Positions 1 to 8,895 of a stretch of DNA of 64,000 nucleotides are shown here, in pieces. The notes under the pieces were generated by a model, which made no database searches, was not told where the DNA came from, and saw nothing but the letters and a program-made list of their open reading frames with translations. Origin of the DNA: Pohlia nutans (Eukaryota; Streptophyta; Bryopsida; Bryales; Mniaceae). A program made the position numbers and the translations under genes. Every line of letters starts with the position of its first letter. Within the stretch, counting starts at the first letter, position 1. The stretch lies in the NCBI GenBank assembly GCA_022496805.1, contig CM040104.1:1108650-1172649 (forward strand). Direction: 5' to 3'.

Positions 1-267
1 AAGTTTCATGCTTCATGGATGCGCGTTGGAATTTCACTTTGGTTCTAGAGATTTCTTGTTGCAACACGTCTATGTATTTTCTCAGTTCTAGTGTTGGCAC
101 ATTTGTTTGGATGTGTAACATTTGTGATCTTGTTTTGGGCTTTGTTTGATTCCCAGAGTCCTGTGAGCTTTGTGGGATTTATTTTCAGTAGTAGGTTGCG
201 GGTGTGTTTTATTTGAGTACATGCTTGCTAAAATCTTTCTACTTCATTATGTCATGAACTTGCATGA
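1..267. other. No recognisable feature
   Basis: AT-rich sequence with no ORF of note, no LTR match and no repeat that I can identify. It ends where homology to the gag start of family 2 begins. Confidence 0.5.
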
Positions 268-428
268 CCCGTGGGTCTGAAGTAGAGTGAGGCGGCTCCT
301 CACTACGATTTACAATCTCCCACAAGTCCTTCTCAGCCATCGCTATCTCCATTTTGAACTTCCACAAGTGGAAATTCACCCCATCGGAGTTGTTCACCAT
401 TTTGGGATCCTCACCCTCAAGATGTCAT
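268..428 (-). pseudogene. gag N-terminal fragment, family 2 (decayed)
   Basis: The minus-strand translation contains a segment very close to residues 18-50 of the family-1 gag, with the core DGVNFHLWKFKME followed by MAEK-LWEIV and SEEPP. This is the N-terminal signature of Copia-type gag (the DUF4219/UBN2 type of domain). The first codons after the ATG equivalent at 426-428 have lost two bases relative to family 1, which gives an early TGA. The homology stops abruptly after the residues aligned to ARV, so only about 50 codons remain. Confidence 0.7.
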
Positions 429-1220
429 GATGTATGTCTCTCCACTCAAACCAACCCTCAAACTCAAAAATGACACTTGTTTTTATGATTTTATGATTGA
501 ATGTTGCATCTCTGTGCTTCCAATGCTTCTACAGCAACCCTAAACAACAAATCAGCACCTTTGTGCTCCACACACCTTCCAACATTCAAATGCGAAGGTT
601 TCTCACTCGAATTGCAAAAGATGTTCACCAAAACATCTCAAATCACTCAATGGAGCTCTTGACTACTTCGATTGACTCAATACAATACCTTAGTGTATTC
701 AATCACTCAATGCACGTAATCGACACCTTTGTGTCATTCAAAAGCACTAAATCAATGGTCATGCACTCAAACAAGCCCCTCAAAACCCGAATAGCATTGA
801 AATTGTCCAAAATCGCACTTTTGTGCTCCCAAGTGCATAAACTAATCCCAAATAAAATTTTGAGCACTCCAAGGGTATGAAACACATGCAACATCTCTAT
901 GCAAGTGTCCAATCACTCAAATGAGATCGTAGACCTTCCCTTAGAGCCTCAACACCTCACAAATCACTTGCAATATCACAAGTGCACCTACTTGAACAAA
1001 ACGATGTTCCACTTACAAAAGGGGTTTGGAATCAAGAATGTAGAGCTTCAAAGGAAGAGATTGACCAAGAAGAGTGTTCCAATGTGCAACTTCAGCTTGT
1101 GCGCACCTCCAAGAGACAAGACTCCTCCAAAAATGCTTCCAAATGCTCCAAAGCGCCCCTTCCGCAACGACCTCCAACAAAATGCCTCAATGCAATCCGA
1201 CACTCACGCAACACACGTAA

Positions 1221-1234
1221 GTGGGCCCACAACC
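1221..1234 (-). other. Primer-binding site of B' (one substitution)
   Basis: On the minus strand the site reads GGTTGTGGGCCCAC directly after the LTR. It equals the family consensus GGTTATGGGCCCAC with one A-to-G change. The consensus is complementary to the anticodon arm of initiator tRNA-Met. Confidence 0.7.
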
Positions 1235-1495
1235 TATTGAAGGTGATAGAGGATTGCACAAGGCACATACACAAACACAAGGAATGCGTAGAAAGAGATG
1301 ATCTTTACTCAAGAGCTTCCCTCCTTAAGAGGTGTACACTAGGAGGTGTGGATGATAACCCATATGGGATAACCCACCATTAAGTGCCTCTAAGATCAGC
1401 CTATGCCTTCACCCCTCTCCCACACATGATTTATTTCCACTCAATGAATCCCCTTTGGCTTCTATCAACACTACCCTACATCTTCTACTTCAACA
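1235..1495 (-). repeat. Family-2 LTR, 5' LTR of B' (261 bp)
   Basis: It is bounded on the plus strand by TATTGAAGG and CTTCAACA, the same imperfect inverted ends as the 318-bp family-1 LTR. It shares blocks with the family-2 LTRs at 2444-2710, 15514-15686 and 17381-17638, including the stretch around CACCTCCTAGTGTACAC and the U5-like end. Confidence 0.75.
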
Positions 1496-1722
1496 GTTAT
1501 AACGTTTAAAATGAGCCCAGAAAGGAAGATTTTGTGGCTGGTTTGGTGGAACAATTTCCTTCAAACATGGGCCGCACAAAAGTTCCCAAAAAAACAAGCG
1601 AGGAAATTCTAAGTCTATGGTTGGTATGCGGGGTGGTAGTTTTTGACATTCACATTTCATTCAACAACAATGGTTTTTTTTTGTTGCACATATGCTAACA
1701 ATTCTTACTGTGTTCATTTTAG
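1496..1722. other. Spacer with a short Trp-rich ORF; no supported gene
   Basis: A 33-codon ORF starts at ATG 1511-1513 and stops at 1610-1612. It is rich in tryptophan and lysine but too short to assign. The segment from about 1640 to 1722 is T-rich and ends in TTCATTTTAG, which looks like a plant 3' splice acceptor ahead of the exon-like block at 1723. Confidence 0.3.
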
Positions 1723-1959
1723 TACATGGATGCTGCCATAGAGACCTTCAACTCCGTCGCAGAGAAGGACAGTTTCGTCATTGATTAGGCGGTTGCTAAT
1801 ACCATCTCCGTTTATCTCGAGAAGTGGAGAATGAAGCTCCGGGACATTAACGTCACAGACCTCTTTATGAGATCCGGCTTTAAGAAGATGGACATTTTCG
1901 CTAAACACGTTGATGCTCCGCATATTGCATTGCTTCATACAACTCTTAACTTCACATGA
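1723..1959 (+). pseudogene. Exon-like relic of an unidentified gene, one internal stop
   Basis: After a pyrimidine-rich tract and an AG acceptor, 79 codons read from TAC at 1723 to TGA at 1957-1959 with a single internal TAG at 1786-1788. Many codons end in C or G (GTC, TTC, AAC, AAG, GAC), in contrast to the AT-rich surroundings, which suggests former coding sequence. Downstream of the TAG the peptide contains the segment VYLEKWRMKLRDIN. I do not recognise a family. It could be a captured host exon or the remnant of another transposon. The minus strand also has a 90-codon open frame here, which I regard as a shadow. Confidence 0.4.
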
Positions 1960-2214
1960 CATTGCTACATACATTTTCATTATCATTAAATCTTACACAT
2001 TGAATAATTTTGCCCAGTTAATCATTTTGACATACAATTTGTTTACACCGCACTCATTTCTTTCATACTGTCCCCTAAACCGTTAACAAATAATGTCTAA
2101 ACCCCAAAGCCCACGGTCATAGGTCCACCTAAAAAAACTAAAACAAAAAACTGAAAAAAAAATTGTGGGCTCTTGGGCTCCCGGGCTCCTAGGCTCACAT
2201 ACTAGCACGCCCCA
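1960..2214. other. AT-rich spacer, nothing identified
   Basis: There is no ORF or repeat match. An A-rich stretch near 2128-2162 precedes a short GGGCTC repeat at 2167-2195. Confidence 0.4.
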
Positions 2215-2429
2215 TCACCAAAAGAGTCCTCCAAAGCTCCAAAGCTCCAAAGCTCCAAATCAGTCTTCTAACAGCTCGAAGAAAGATGAGAAGAGTGCAA
2301 TACCTCCAAAGCTCAAAATCAGCCCACCAAAGGTCGAAATCAGACCTCTAAAGCTCCAGAATCAGCGCCTTCAAAGCACGACCTCCACAAAACGATCAAT
2401 GTACTCTTACACTCAAGCAACACACATGA

Positions 2430-2443
2430 GTGGGCCCATAACC
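2430..2443 (-). other. Primer-binding site of B''
   Basis: The minus strand reads GGTTATGGGCCCAC immediately after the LTR end, an exact match to the family-1 site. Confidence 0.8.
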
Positions 2444-2710
2444 TATTGAAGGTGAGAGTAGATTGCCTAATGCACACACAAACACATATAAATACATAGG
2501 AAGAGATGTCTTTATTCATGGGCTGCCCCCCTGATGTAGTGTACACTTGGAGGTGCCCTTGGCAACCCATATTGGATATCAGCCTACTTCTTTAGTCTTA
2601 GAACACTAGGATCAGCCCATACTACTCACACATAACACACATCATTAATTCTACCTCATTACTTTTGGCAATGAGCAACTTCAGCTCATTTCAACTACCC
2701 TACTTCAACA
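2444..2710 (-). repeat. Family-2 LTR (267 bp)
   Basis: It is bounded by TATTGAAGG and CTTCAACA on the plus strand. It is diverged from the other family-2 LTRs but retains a GGATCAGCCCAT block and the TTCAGC block near its outer end. Its outer end touches an oppositely oriented LTR fragment. Confidence 0.75.
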
Positions 2711-2887
2711 CTCTAGTGGTGGGTTATTGCATATAGGTTCTCATGATGACCTCCTACTGTAGACCTCTTAAAGAGGGAAGTTCTTGAGTAAAAGTGTACA
2801 CCTCCTAGAGTACACCTCATCTCTTTCTATGAATCCCTTGTCTTTGTGTATGTGCATTCTGCAATCTTCTATGACCTTCGACAGCTA
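2711..2887 (+). repeat. Family-2 LTR fragment, truncated at its 5' side
   Basis: It aligns to the 3' two-thirds of the B' LTR read in reverse: GGTGGGTTAT, CTCCTA, CTCTTAA, GAGTAAA, CATCTCTTTCTA, then a CTTTGTGTATGTGC block and a degenerate CCTTCGACA end. It abuts the minus-strand LTR at 2710, giving a back-to-back arrangement. The hAT-like element is inserted just after it. Confidence 0.6.
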
Positions 2888-2895
2888 CTCCCATG
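2888..2895. repeat. Left target-site duplication of the hAT-like element
   Basis: CTCCCATG directly precedes the terminal CAGGGTTGT. Its partner at 8894-8901 is TTCCCGTG, and the two differences are both transitions. Confidence 0.55.
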
Positions 2896-2904
2896 CAGGG
2901 TTGT

Positions 2905-3535
2905 TCGGACGCTGGGACGTGGACATCTGCGTCCGGACGTCGACATCTGCGTCCGGACGTCCAGAGGACGTGGATGTTCGCGTCCCAACGTTCGATGACT
3001 TAGAAAAATTGGGTCTTATACCCTCAGGACACCGGTTTTACTCCCGCAAATGGCTGAGCAGACGCCCTTGCCGATGGCCGAGCGGACGGCACAGCGGACA
3101 CCAAAGCGGATGTCCGATCGGACGCAGATCGGACGCATGAACACGGACGGACGAGCGGACGCCCCTGTCGAGTGCTGATGGCTGACGGACGGCACAACGG
3201 ACACCAGAGCGGACATTCGATCGGACGCATGAACGCGGACGGCCGAGCGGACGCCCCTACCGATGGCTGAGCGGACGGCACAACGAACACCAAATCGAAC
3301 GTTTGATCGGACGCATGAGATGGACGGTCTGATCAGACGGCGGAGCCCTAGGCAAATGTTCCGATGCTGCAATCAGACGGGCAGGAGGACGCGACACCAT
3401 GATTGAACGACCATTGCGAACGGCCTGATCGAACGGCGAACGACGTGATTGGTCGACAGATGGCGCCATCAACGGATGGCGTGATCATACGGCAGATGGC
3501 GCCATCGACGGACGGCGTGGCGGACAGGCCCCCCG
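2905..3535. repeat. Left subterminal GGACG array
   Basis: There are roughly twenty GGACG motifs, most written CGGACG and often preceded by GAT (GATCGGACG). Three longer units of about 87-102 bp start near 3082, 3184 and 3271, each opening with CGGACGGCAC followed by a GAACACC or GGACACC block. The segment is much more GC-rich than the rest of the transposon. Open frames across it, on both strands, are products of the repeat. Confidence 0.7.
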
Positions 3536-3835
3536 GCAGATAGCGTTAGGTTGTTGGAACCAGAGCTCAGAGGTTGCTCAAAGGATTGAGTTTTGTATTG
3601 CTCCAGCTCTATTCTCCAATCTTGCGCTCCAGTCCAACGTTTATTTCTAGATCCTGCACGTTTTACGAGGACTGTTTTAAGTACAAACGGAGAATGTTCC
3701 TACATTTAATGTGCTCTGCAATGAATTCTCCAACAACTTTACTTCTTGAAATGCAAACCTCTCCCATGTTGTCTCTCTCTTTTCCCTCCTCTCCCTTTCC
3801 CTTCTCCTTCTCCTTCTCTCTCTCCTAAGTTCATC
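3325..3835 (+). repeat. Internal module, copy 1
   Basis: This runs from the GGACGG/GATGGCGCCATC region through GTTAGGTTGTTGGAACC, a unique-looking stretch (GGATTGAGTTTTG, TGCTCCA, AAGTACAAACG) and a polypyrimidine tract at about 3765-3828 ending near CCTAAGTTCATC. A diverged second copy lies at 4845-5390 in the same orientation. Confidence 0.65.
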
Positions 3836-3915
3836 GGGCATAAGTCTAATTTGGGTATACAGGACAGGAGTGTCTAACAACTTAGAATTGACTGTTCCTT
3901 CTCCCTCATCTAAAG

Positions 3916-4338
3916 CATATTGACTAAGTTTTTTATAAATCAATTGTATTGCAAACATTATAAAAAGATGTATATTGAGATAATATAATATTCATAGAAT
4001 AATTATTAATATATGTACATCTTACAAAAATATATTGCATATAAATGGATAAAAAAACATAAATATGTAATTAATATATAAGGATCTTGATAGAAATGTA
4101 AAAAATTCTTGATAACTAAAAAGTCATTATAATACTAAAACATATTTACTAAGTTTTTTATAAGTCAATAATATTGCAAATATTATAAGAAGATGTATAT
4201 TGAGATAATATAATATTTAAAGAATAATTATTGATAATATATATACATCTTTCAGAAATATATTGCATATAAATTGATAGAAAAAAAAAAAACATAAATA
4301 TGTAATTAATATATAAGGATCTTGATAGAAGTGTAAAG
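3916..4338 (+). repeat. Tandem duplication of an AT-rich block (two copies)
   Basis: Copy 1 (about 3916-4103) and copy 2 (about 4141-4338) share ACTAAGTTTTTTATAA, AGATGTATATTGAGATAA, ATATATTGCATATAAA and GGATCTTGATAGAA in the same order, offset by about 225-235 bp. Short insertions and substitutions separate them. Confidence 0.7.
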
Positions 4339-4541
4339 AAAAGAAAAGAACTTTTAAATGAATATAAAATACACAAATTCATTGTAAGCATGTTGGTTTT
4401 AACCTAGCTCCAGGTACAAAGTAGTAATAATAAAAATGTACTTATTTTAGTTAATATAAAAATAAAATAGAAATAGAATAGTAAAAGTCAAATTAAAATT
4501 AAAAGAGTAAAAACTAATATAATAGTCAATTAAGGATACAA
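4339..4541. other. AT-rich interior, nothing identified
   Basis: Mostly A/T-rich sequence with scattered short ORFs only. Confidence 0.4.
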
Positions 4542-4744
4542 TCATAGATTTATTTAAAAGGCTAAAATTCATAGTATACAATTTTTATTCATACATGAAG
4601 TTTAAATCCAAACTAAAGTAAAAGACAACCAATACTATATTTGTTTTACTTTAATTTAAACTAAAGTAAAAGACGACTAGCACATATATAATTAAATGTC
4701 TATGTTTTACTTCACTTTACTATATTTAGAACCAAATCACATAT
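4542..4744 (+). repeat. 203-bp dispersed repeat, copy 1 (with internal palindrome)
   Basis: It is colinear with 7048-7250, from TCATAGATTTATTTAAA to AACCAAATCACATAT. It contains ACTAAAGTAAAAGAC twice in direct orientation and an inverted TTTTACTTTAA between them, so it can fold into alternative stems. It looks like a small non-autonomous element, but I see no clean terminal inverted repeat. Confidence 0.65.
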
Positions 4745-4844
4745 CAGTGTGGAATTTGGATGCACCAACCTCCTTTCTGCATCCGCGCGGCTGACCGACT
4801 TTATAGCCCCGTTTACCTTATCGAATGGACCGCAGCGTTTTGTA

Positions 4845-5390
4845 CATGCAGATCGGACGCATGAACGTGGACGGCCAGATCGGACGGCGGAGCCCTGGAC
4901 GGATATTCCAATGCTGCAATTGGACAAACATGAGGACACGGTGCCTTCATCAAACGGTTATTGCGGACGGCTTGATCGATCGGCAGACGGCCTGATCGTA
5001 ATACAGACCACCCGATCGGACGGAGGACGGCCTGATCGGACGACGGATGGCGCCATCGGCGGACGGGCCCCTCAAAGGACGGCGTCAGGTTGTTGGAACC
5101 GGAGGTTGCTTAAAGGATTGAGTTTTGTGTTGCTCCAACTCTATTCTCTAATATGTGCTCCAGTCCAAGTCAACATCTATTTCCAGATTCTGCACGTTTT
5201 TCAAGGACTGTTTTAAGTACAAACGAAGAATATTCCTATATTTAATGTGCTCTACATTAAATTCTCTAACAACTTTACTTCTTAGTATGCAAACCTCCTC
5301 CATGATGTCTCCCCCTTCTCCCTCCCTCTCCCTTTCCCTTCTCCTTTTCCTTCTCCTTCTCCTTCGTTCCTTCTCCCTCGCCTAAGTTCA
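4845..5390 (+). repeat. Internal module, copy 2 (with GGACG motifs)
   Basis: This is the diverged direct copy of 3325-3835. It shares GGCGGAGCCCT, CAATGCTGCAAT, GATGGCGCCATC, AGGTTGTTGGAACC, AAAGGATTGAGTTTTG and the polypyrimidine tract (about 5305-5383). Copy 2 carries more intact GATCGGACG motifs. The 155-codon open frame across its GC-rich half is repeat-derived and unassigned. Confidence 0.65.
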
Positions 5391-5869
5391 TCAATTCACT
5401 TCCTTCTTTGCAATTAGTTGATAATTGATAATGTAGGCAAAGGAACGAAGTGACAAATTCCTCTTTGGATTCCATAAGAAATAGAATTATACAAAGTAGA
5501 CATAAAGGTTTACCTAGTAGAGCCACTTGAACTCAATGAAAACAAAACCAAAAGATAGAAAGACAAATAAAAATATATTTTATTGATATAATAAGTGATA
5601 TAATTTTGTACATATATACTTTAATTTTGAAGTACAAATTACAATGAATTACAAATAAAAATTATAAATTCAAAATAACATTTTCTTTTACAATTAATAT
5701 AGATCTCAACCTAATCTCGTTGGTTTTCCTTTCACATTTTAAAATACCAAAGTACCAAACAATGCAAACAATCTTTAGATACTGCATTTTTTAGATACTG
5801 TTAAATTAGTTCATATTTTTACTTTAAGTAGTTAGTATATACTGATCTTTCACTATTTATATTAAATGT
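5391..5869. other. AT-rich interior, nothing identified
   Basis: No ORF or repeat was recognised. Confidence 0.4.
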
Positions 5870-6040
5870 AGATCAAATTACAAAGTAAAAGCGTGTTGAG
5901 ATAGGTTTGAGGTACACCTCAAGCCTAGCATTTATTTAAGAACACAATTTAGATCAAATTAAAAAGTAAAAGCGTGTTGAAGTAGGTTTGAGGTACATCT
6001 CAAGCCTACCTCAACACGCTTTTATTTAAGAATACAATTT
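5870..6040 (+). repeat. 81-90 bp duplication with a strong hairpin in the second unit
   Basis: Unit 1 (5870-5950) and unit 2 (5951-6040) both begin AGATCAAATTA and end in ATTTAAGAA-ACAATTT. In unit 2, bases 5968-5992 pair with 5999-6023 (25-nt arms, about two mismatches, 6-nt loop), with GCGTGTTGA at the base. Unit 1 has lost about 10 bp of the second arm. Confidence 0.7.
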
Positions 6041-7047
6041 ATTCAATTTAAAATAAAATTCTTGCCATTCAAATAAAATGTCTTGGGTCTGATGATTTTT
6101 TATTCTAGATTTTTTGGGAAGTTAGCTTTATGCATGTGTGAACTGATGAGAATGGAGCTGATTTGTGAAAGTTTTATGCGTCATATGTAGTGAGTCACCC
6201 AAAACTTCAAAGAACTTAATTCAAAAGTGTGAAAAAGTGCTCTTGAAAACGTCAACTAGGTGAAAGCACGGTAAATTGAACCATTAAAGTCATCCTTAGT
6301 GTTGAAATTACAATTTCTTGGTCAAAGGCCATAAATCACGACTAAAATTTCATATATTTAAGTTCTGATTTAGTAGAGCCCTCCATAGTTCTATTAGGTA
6401 CTTCAATCCAAAGTTTCAAATTAATTCTCTTCAAATTAAAAAGGTTACTAAAAGTAAAGCTTGAAAATAGATGTCTAAAACAAATTTTGGGAGCAAATCT
6501 CATGAACTGAATCATGAATATGAATATAAATTATATATTCTATAAGTTCATTGTGCATTGAAGGGCTCCAAAGAAAAAATTCTTGAAAAAATAAATATTT
6601 AATGCAATTTCAACATGTTTTATATCTACTTTTCAATTTGGTCAGTACTACTTTTCCAATTTTCACCGCTTTAACCTTACTATAACACACATAAATAATT
6701 ATTGAACATGTTTTTTCAATTTATTTGGTTAGACTTTGTTAAACATTGTATCATTTATTTTATCCACAAAAAAAATTCACAAAAGATAAAAAATTTAATG
6801 GATTTTTGGACCCTGCATTGTTGCTTCTTCACAGGGATCACAAGTGGTTCAGGTTACCATGCTTTCACCCAACTCATAAAATTAAGCAACCAAAAAATCT
6901 CCAAAATCACTATACACAGAGTATCACATTTCAATCCATCACAACAAATTTCATCCATAGATTGTCAATATCTTATTCGTAATTGAATTACAAAAGAATT
7001 TTGAATTTTAAGTTTCATATTTTATACAATAAAATTGGTGATGGCAG
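6041..7047. other. AT-rich interior, nothing identified
   Basis: About 1 kb of AT-rich DNA. The longest open frame (6702-6986, plus strand, 94 codons) is Lys/Ile/Phe-rich, has no recognisable motif and is probably fortuitous. Confidence 0.35.
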
Positions 7048-7250
7048 TCATAGATTTATTTAAAGGGATAAATTCAGAGTGTACAACTTTTATTCATACA
7101 TCAAGTTTAAATCCATACTAAAGTAAAAGACAACCAATACTATATTTCTTTTACTTTAATCCAAACTAAAGTAAAAGAGGATTAGCACAAATATAATTAG
7201 ATGTCCATGTTTTACTCCACTTTACTATATTTAGAACCAAATCACATATA
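7048..7250 (+). repeat. 203-bp dispersed repeat, copy 2
   Basis: It is the same orientation and length as 4542-4744, with scattered substitutions (for example TTTGTTTTAC versus TTTCTTTTAC). The two copies lie 2.5 kb apart inside the hAT-like element. Confidence 0.65.
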
Positions 7251-7890
7251 AATGAATGCCTTGGCTTTGTTATTGTTCCATTTCTTTGTTCTTGCTTTGA
7301 TCTTAGATGTGCTTGTCTTCAATATTTTGGAATTCATTTGGTTTTGATCATGATTAGTTTGAGAATTTTTGGGTTGTGATTTGAGAGTTCAATGATTTTT
7401 TTGTTTGGATTTAACCCCTAAAGGGCCCTGAGGATGGAATGTCGCCTTGGCTGGGATTGTACCATGAATTGAGGCACCTTGCAATGCATATTACTTGAAA
7501 CAACCAAAAAGCAAAAGAAAGACCCAAAGATGAAGAAAATTATGAAACCTTCGGAAAAGAAATTGGAATCACTATGTGTATTCTATGGAGTCTATTGTGC
7601 ACATTTATACGTATTTGCAGCATATACAGGCAGTGGTAGAGTTGCTCTAAATTACTCCAAAAATTTTGAAAAAAATATATACCATTAATGGTATTGACAT
7701 TGACGTCTACAAAAGAATTCACCATCACAACATCATTTTCTAGTCTTCAATATATAAGTACAAATGTAAACCTCTGCAGCAACTTCGTATGCATATCCTT
7801 TTAGGGGTTAAGGGATGACTATCTTTTTGTTTTGGATTTTACATTTGTATAGAATTGAGTAATTTATGGTAATATGATTTGACATTAGAA
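7251..7890. other. AT-rich interior, nothing identified
   Basis: A 69-codon open frame (7479-7688) shows no motif. No repeat match was found. Confidence 0.35.
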
Positions 7891-8259
7891 TTAATTTGGC
7901 TTTGGTAATTTAACTTCATTAATTTGGCTTTGATAATTTAACTCCGTTAATTTGGCTTTGCTAATTTATTGATGCAAATTTGGCTTCATTAATTTGACTT
8001 GGCTAATTTAACGATGCTAATTTGGCTTCGTTAATTTAACTTGGTTAATTTAATGATGCAAATTTGGCTTCGTTAATTTTACTTGGCTAATTTTATGATA
8101 CTAATTTGGCTGTGTTAATTTAACTTGGTTAATTTAATGATGCTAATTTGGCTTGGTTTCTGCTAATGTGACTTTTGCTAATTTAATGATGCTAATTTGG
8201 CTTTGTTAATTTTACTTGGCTAATCCAATGATGCTAATGTGGCTTGTTAATTTAACTTC
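7891..8259 (+). repeat. Minisatellite of about 42 bp with 14-bp sub-structure
   Basis: Tandem units consist of three related 14-mers of the type AATTTGGCTTCGTT, AATTTAACTTGGTT and AATTTAATGATGCT. Units drift in sequence and a few are truncated, which is typical of a decayed minisatellite. Confidence 0.8.
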
Positions 8260-8445
8260 TTTACAGATCCAAATTTTGTTGACTTTTTCTAACTGTCTTT
8301 CGGGAGACATGAAATTTTTTGTTAGATTGGTCAAAAAATTCTTTAATTATATTTGTAATGTTCAAATTGGTATTACCTATTGAGAGCAACAAAAATTATT
8401 CATAAAAAAATGAAAATTTCAATTGAATGGTAGGAAAAATAAATA

Positions 8446-8465
8446 CCCTACTATATAAAGTAGGG
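8446..8465. other. Short perfect inverted repeat around a TATA-like core
   Basis: CCCTACT and AGTAGGG flank ATATAA. It could be a stem-loop or a TATA-like site. No downstream gene supports a promoter. Confidence 0.3.
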
Positions 8466-8648
8466 CATGTGTACGGGCATGAGTACGGGGTTACAATTTA
8501 TTGTGTTTTCCTTTGAAGAAATGTTTTGAGCTACCATTGGATACTTTCTTCGGATTCCTTAGGTGCCTTAATTAGCTAAATCGGATTCTGCATGATATTC
8601 TTTTATTCTTGGACTTGTCTAAATTTTAAATAGGTTTTTTTATTGCAG

Positions 8649-8884
8649 GCGGCCCGATCGGACGCCTGGATTAGACGGCGGACGGTCCAATCAGACGGTG
8701 GATGGCATGACTATCGGACCTTAGTTTGAGGCCGTCCGCTTGGCCTCCGCCTGGTCGTGTGCAAGATCGTCTGACAGGGTAAAAAAGTCGACCTACAAAG
8801 TAAATCGGAATTTACCCAATGGACGCTACGTCCGGACGTTCGGACGTCATTTTGGACGCGATTTGGTCCAAAGACATCCAAAAT
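8649..8884. repeat. Right subterminal GGACG/CGTCC array
   Basis: GATCGGACG, GGACGG, CCGTCC and ACGTCCGGACG motifs occur in both orientations up to the right terminal repeat, mirroring the left array. The palindromic ACGTCCGGACGT core appears at both transposon ends. Confidence 0.65.
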
Positions 8885-8893
8885 GACAACCCT
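8885..8893. repeat. Right terminal inverted repeat of the hAT-like element
   Basis: ACAACCCTG is the exact reverse complement of the first nine bases of the element. Similarity stops after nine bases, as is usual for short hAT termini. Confidence 0.6.
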
Positions 8894-8895
8894 GT

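Larger units (their letters stand above)
268..1495 (-). mobile_element. Family-2 Copia relic B': 5' part (LTR, PBS, leader, start of gag)
   Basis: Read on the minus strand this is LTR (1495-1235), primer site (1234-1221), a leader of about 790 nt rich in the GCTGATTT/GTGCTGA motif shared with family 1, then the beginning of gag (428-268). Layout and motif order match the intact family-1 elements further right, but the sequence is strongly diverged. The remainder of gag and all of pol are missing. The left edge, at CCCGTGGGTC, is the same position at which another family-2 fragment (8896) ends. It cannot transpose autonomously. Confidence 0.75.
2215..2710 (-). mobile_element. Family-2 Copia relic B'': leader fragment, PBS and 5' LTR
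   Basis: On the minus strand this is an LTR (2710-2444), an intact half-tRNA primer site, and about 230 nt of leader with the AGCTTTGGAG and GGGCTGATTT repeats typical of both families. No gag or pol follows. The plus-strand open frame across this segment reflects the low-complexity CCAAAGCTC repeats and is not a gene. Confidence 0.7.
2896..8893. mobile_element. hAT-like non-autonomous DNA transposon (5998 bp)
   Basis: The left end is CAGGGTTGT (2896-2904) and the right end is its reverse complement ACAACCCTG (8885-8893). The 8-bp flanks are CTCCCATG (2888-2895) and TTCCCGTG (8894-8901), identical at six positions with two transitions, as expected of an aged 8-bp target duplication. Short CAGGG-type inverted ends, 8-bp duplications and subterminal arrays of a 5-6 bp motif (here GGACG, both ends) are the hallmarks of hAT elements; maize Ac has AAACGG arrays. 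No ORF longer than about 155 codons lies inside and none resembles a transposase, so it would need a helper. The interior is a mosaic of duplicated AT-rich pieces. A different superfamily with 8-bp duplications cannot be excluded. Confidence 0.65.

Noticed and set aside
3082..3330. CRISPR-like direct repeats
   Set aside because: Units are contiguous and degenerate with no unique spacers, and the DNA is eukaryotic transposon sequence. The 42-bp minisatellite was rejected on the same grounds.
2784..3472. Arg/Pro-rich open frames on both strands at 2784-3472 and 4749-5216
   Set aside because: They are generated by the GGACG/CGTCC array, open in several frames at once, with no domain.
3574..3828. 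84-codon ORF ending in Ser/Phe/Pro repeats
   Set aside because: Its C-terminal half is the polypyrimidine tract; the paired module at 5155-5385 shows the same accidental frame with different residues.
8446..8465. TATA-box promoter
   Set aside because: The core is flanked by an inverted repeat, but no gene follows within the hAT-like element, so a promoter call is unsupported.
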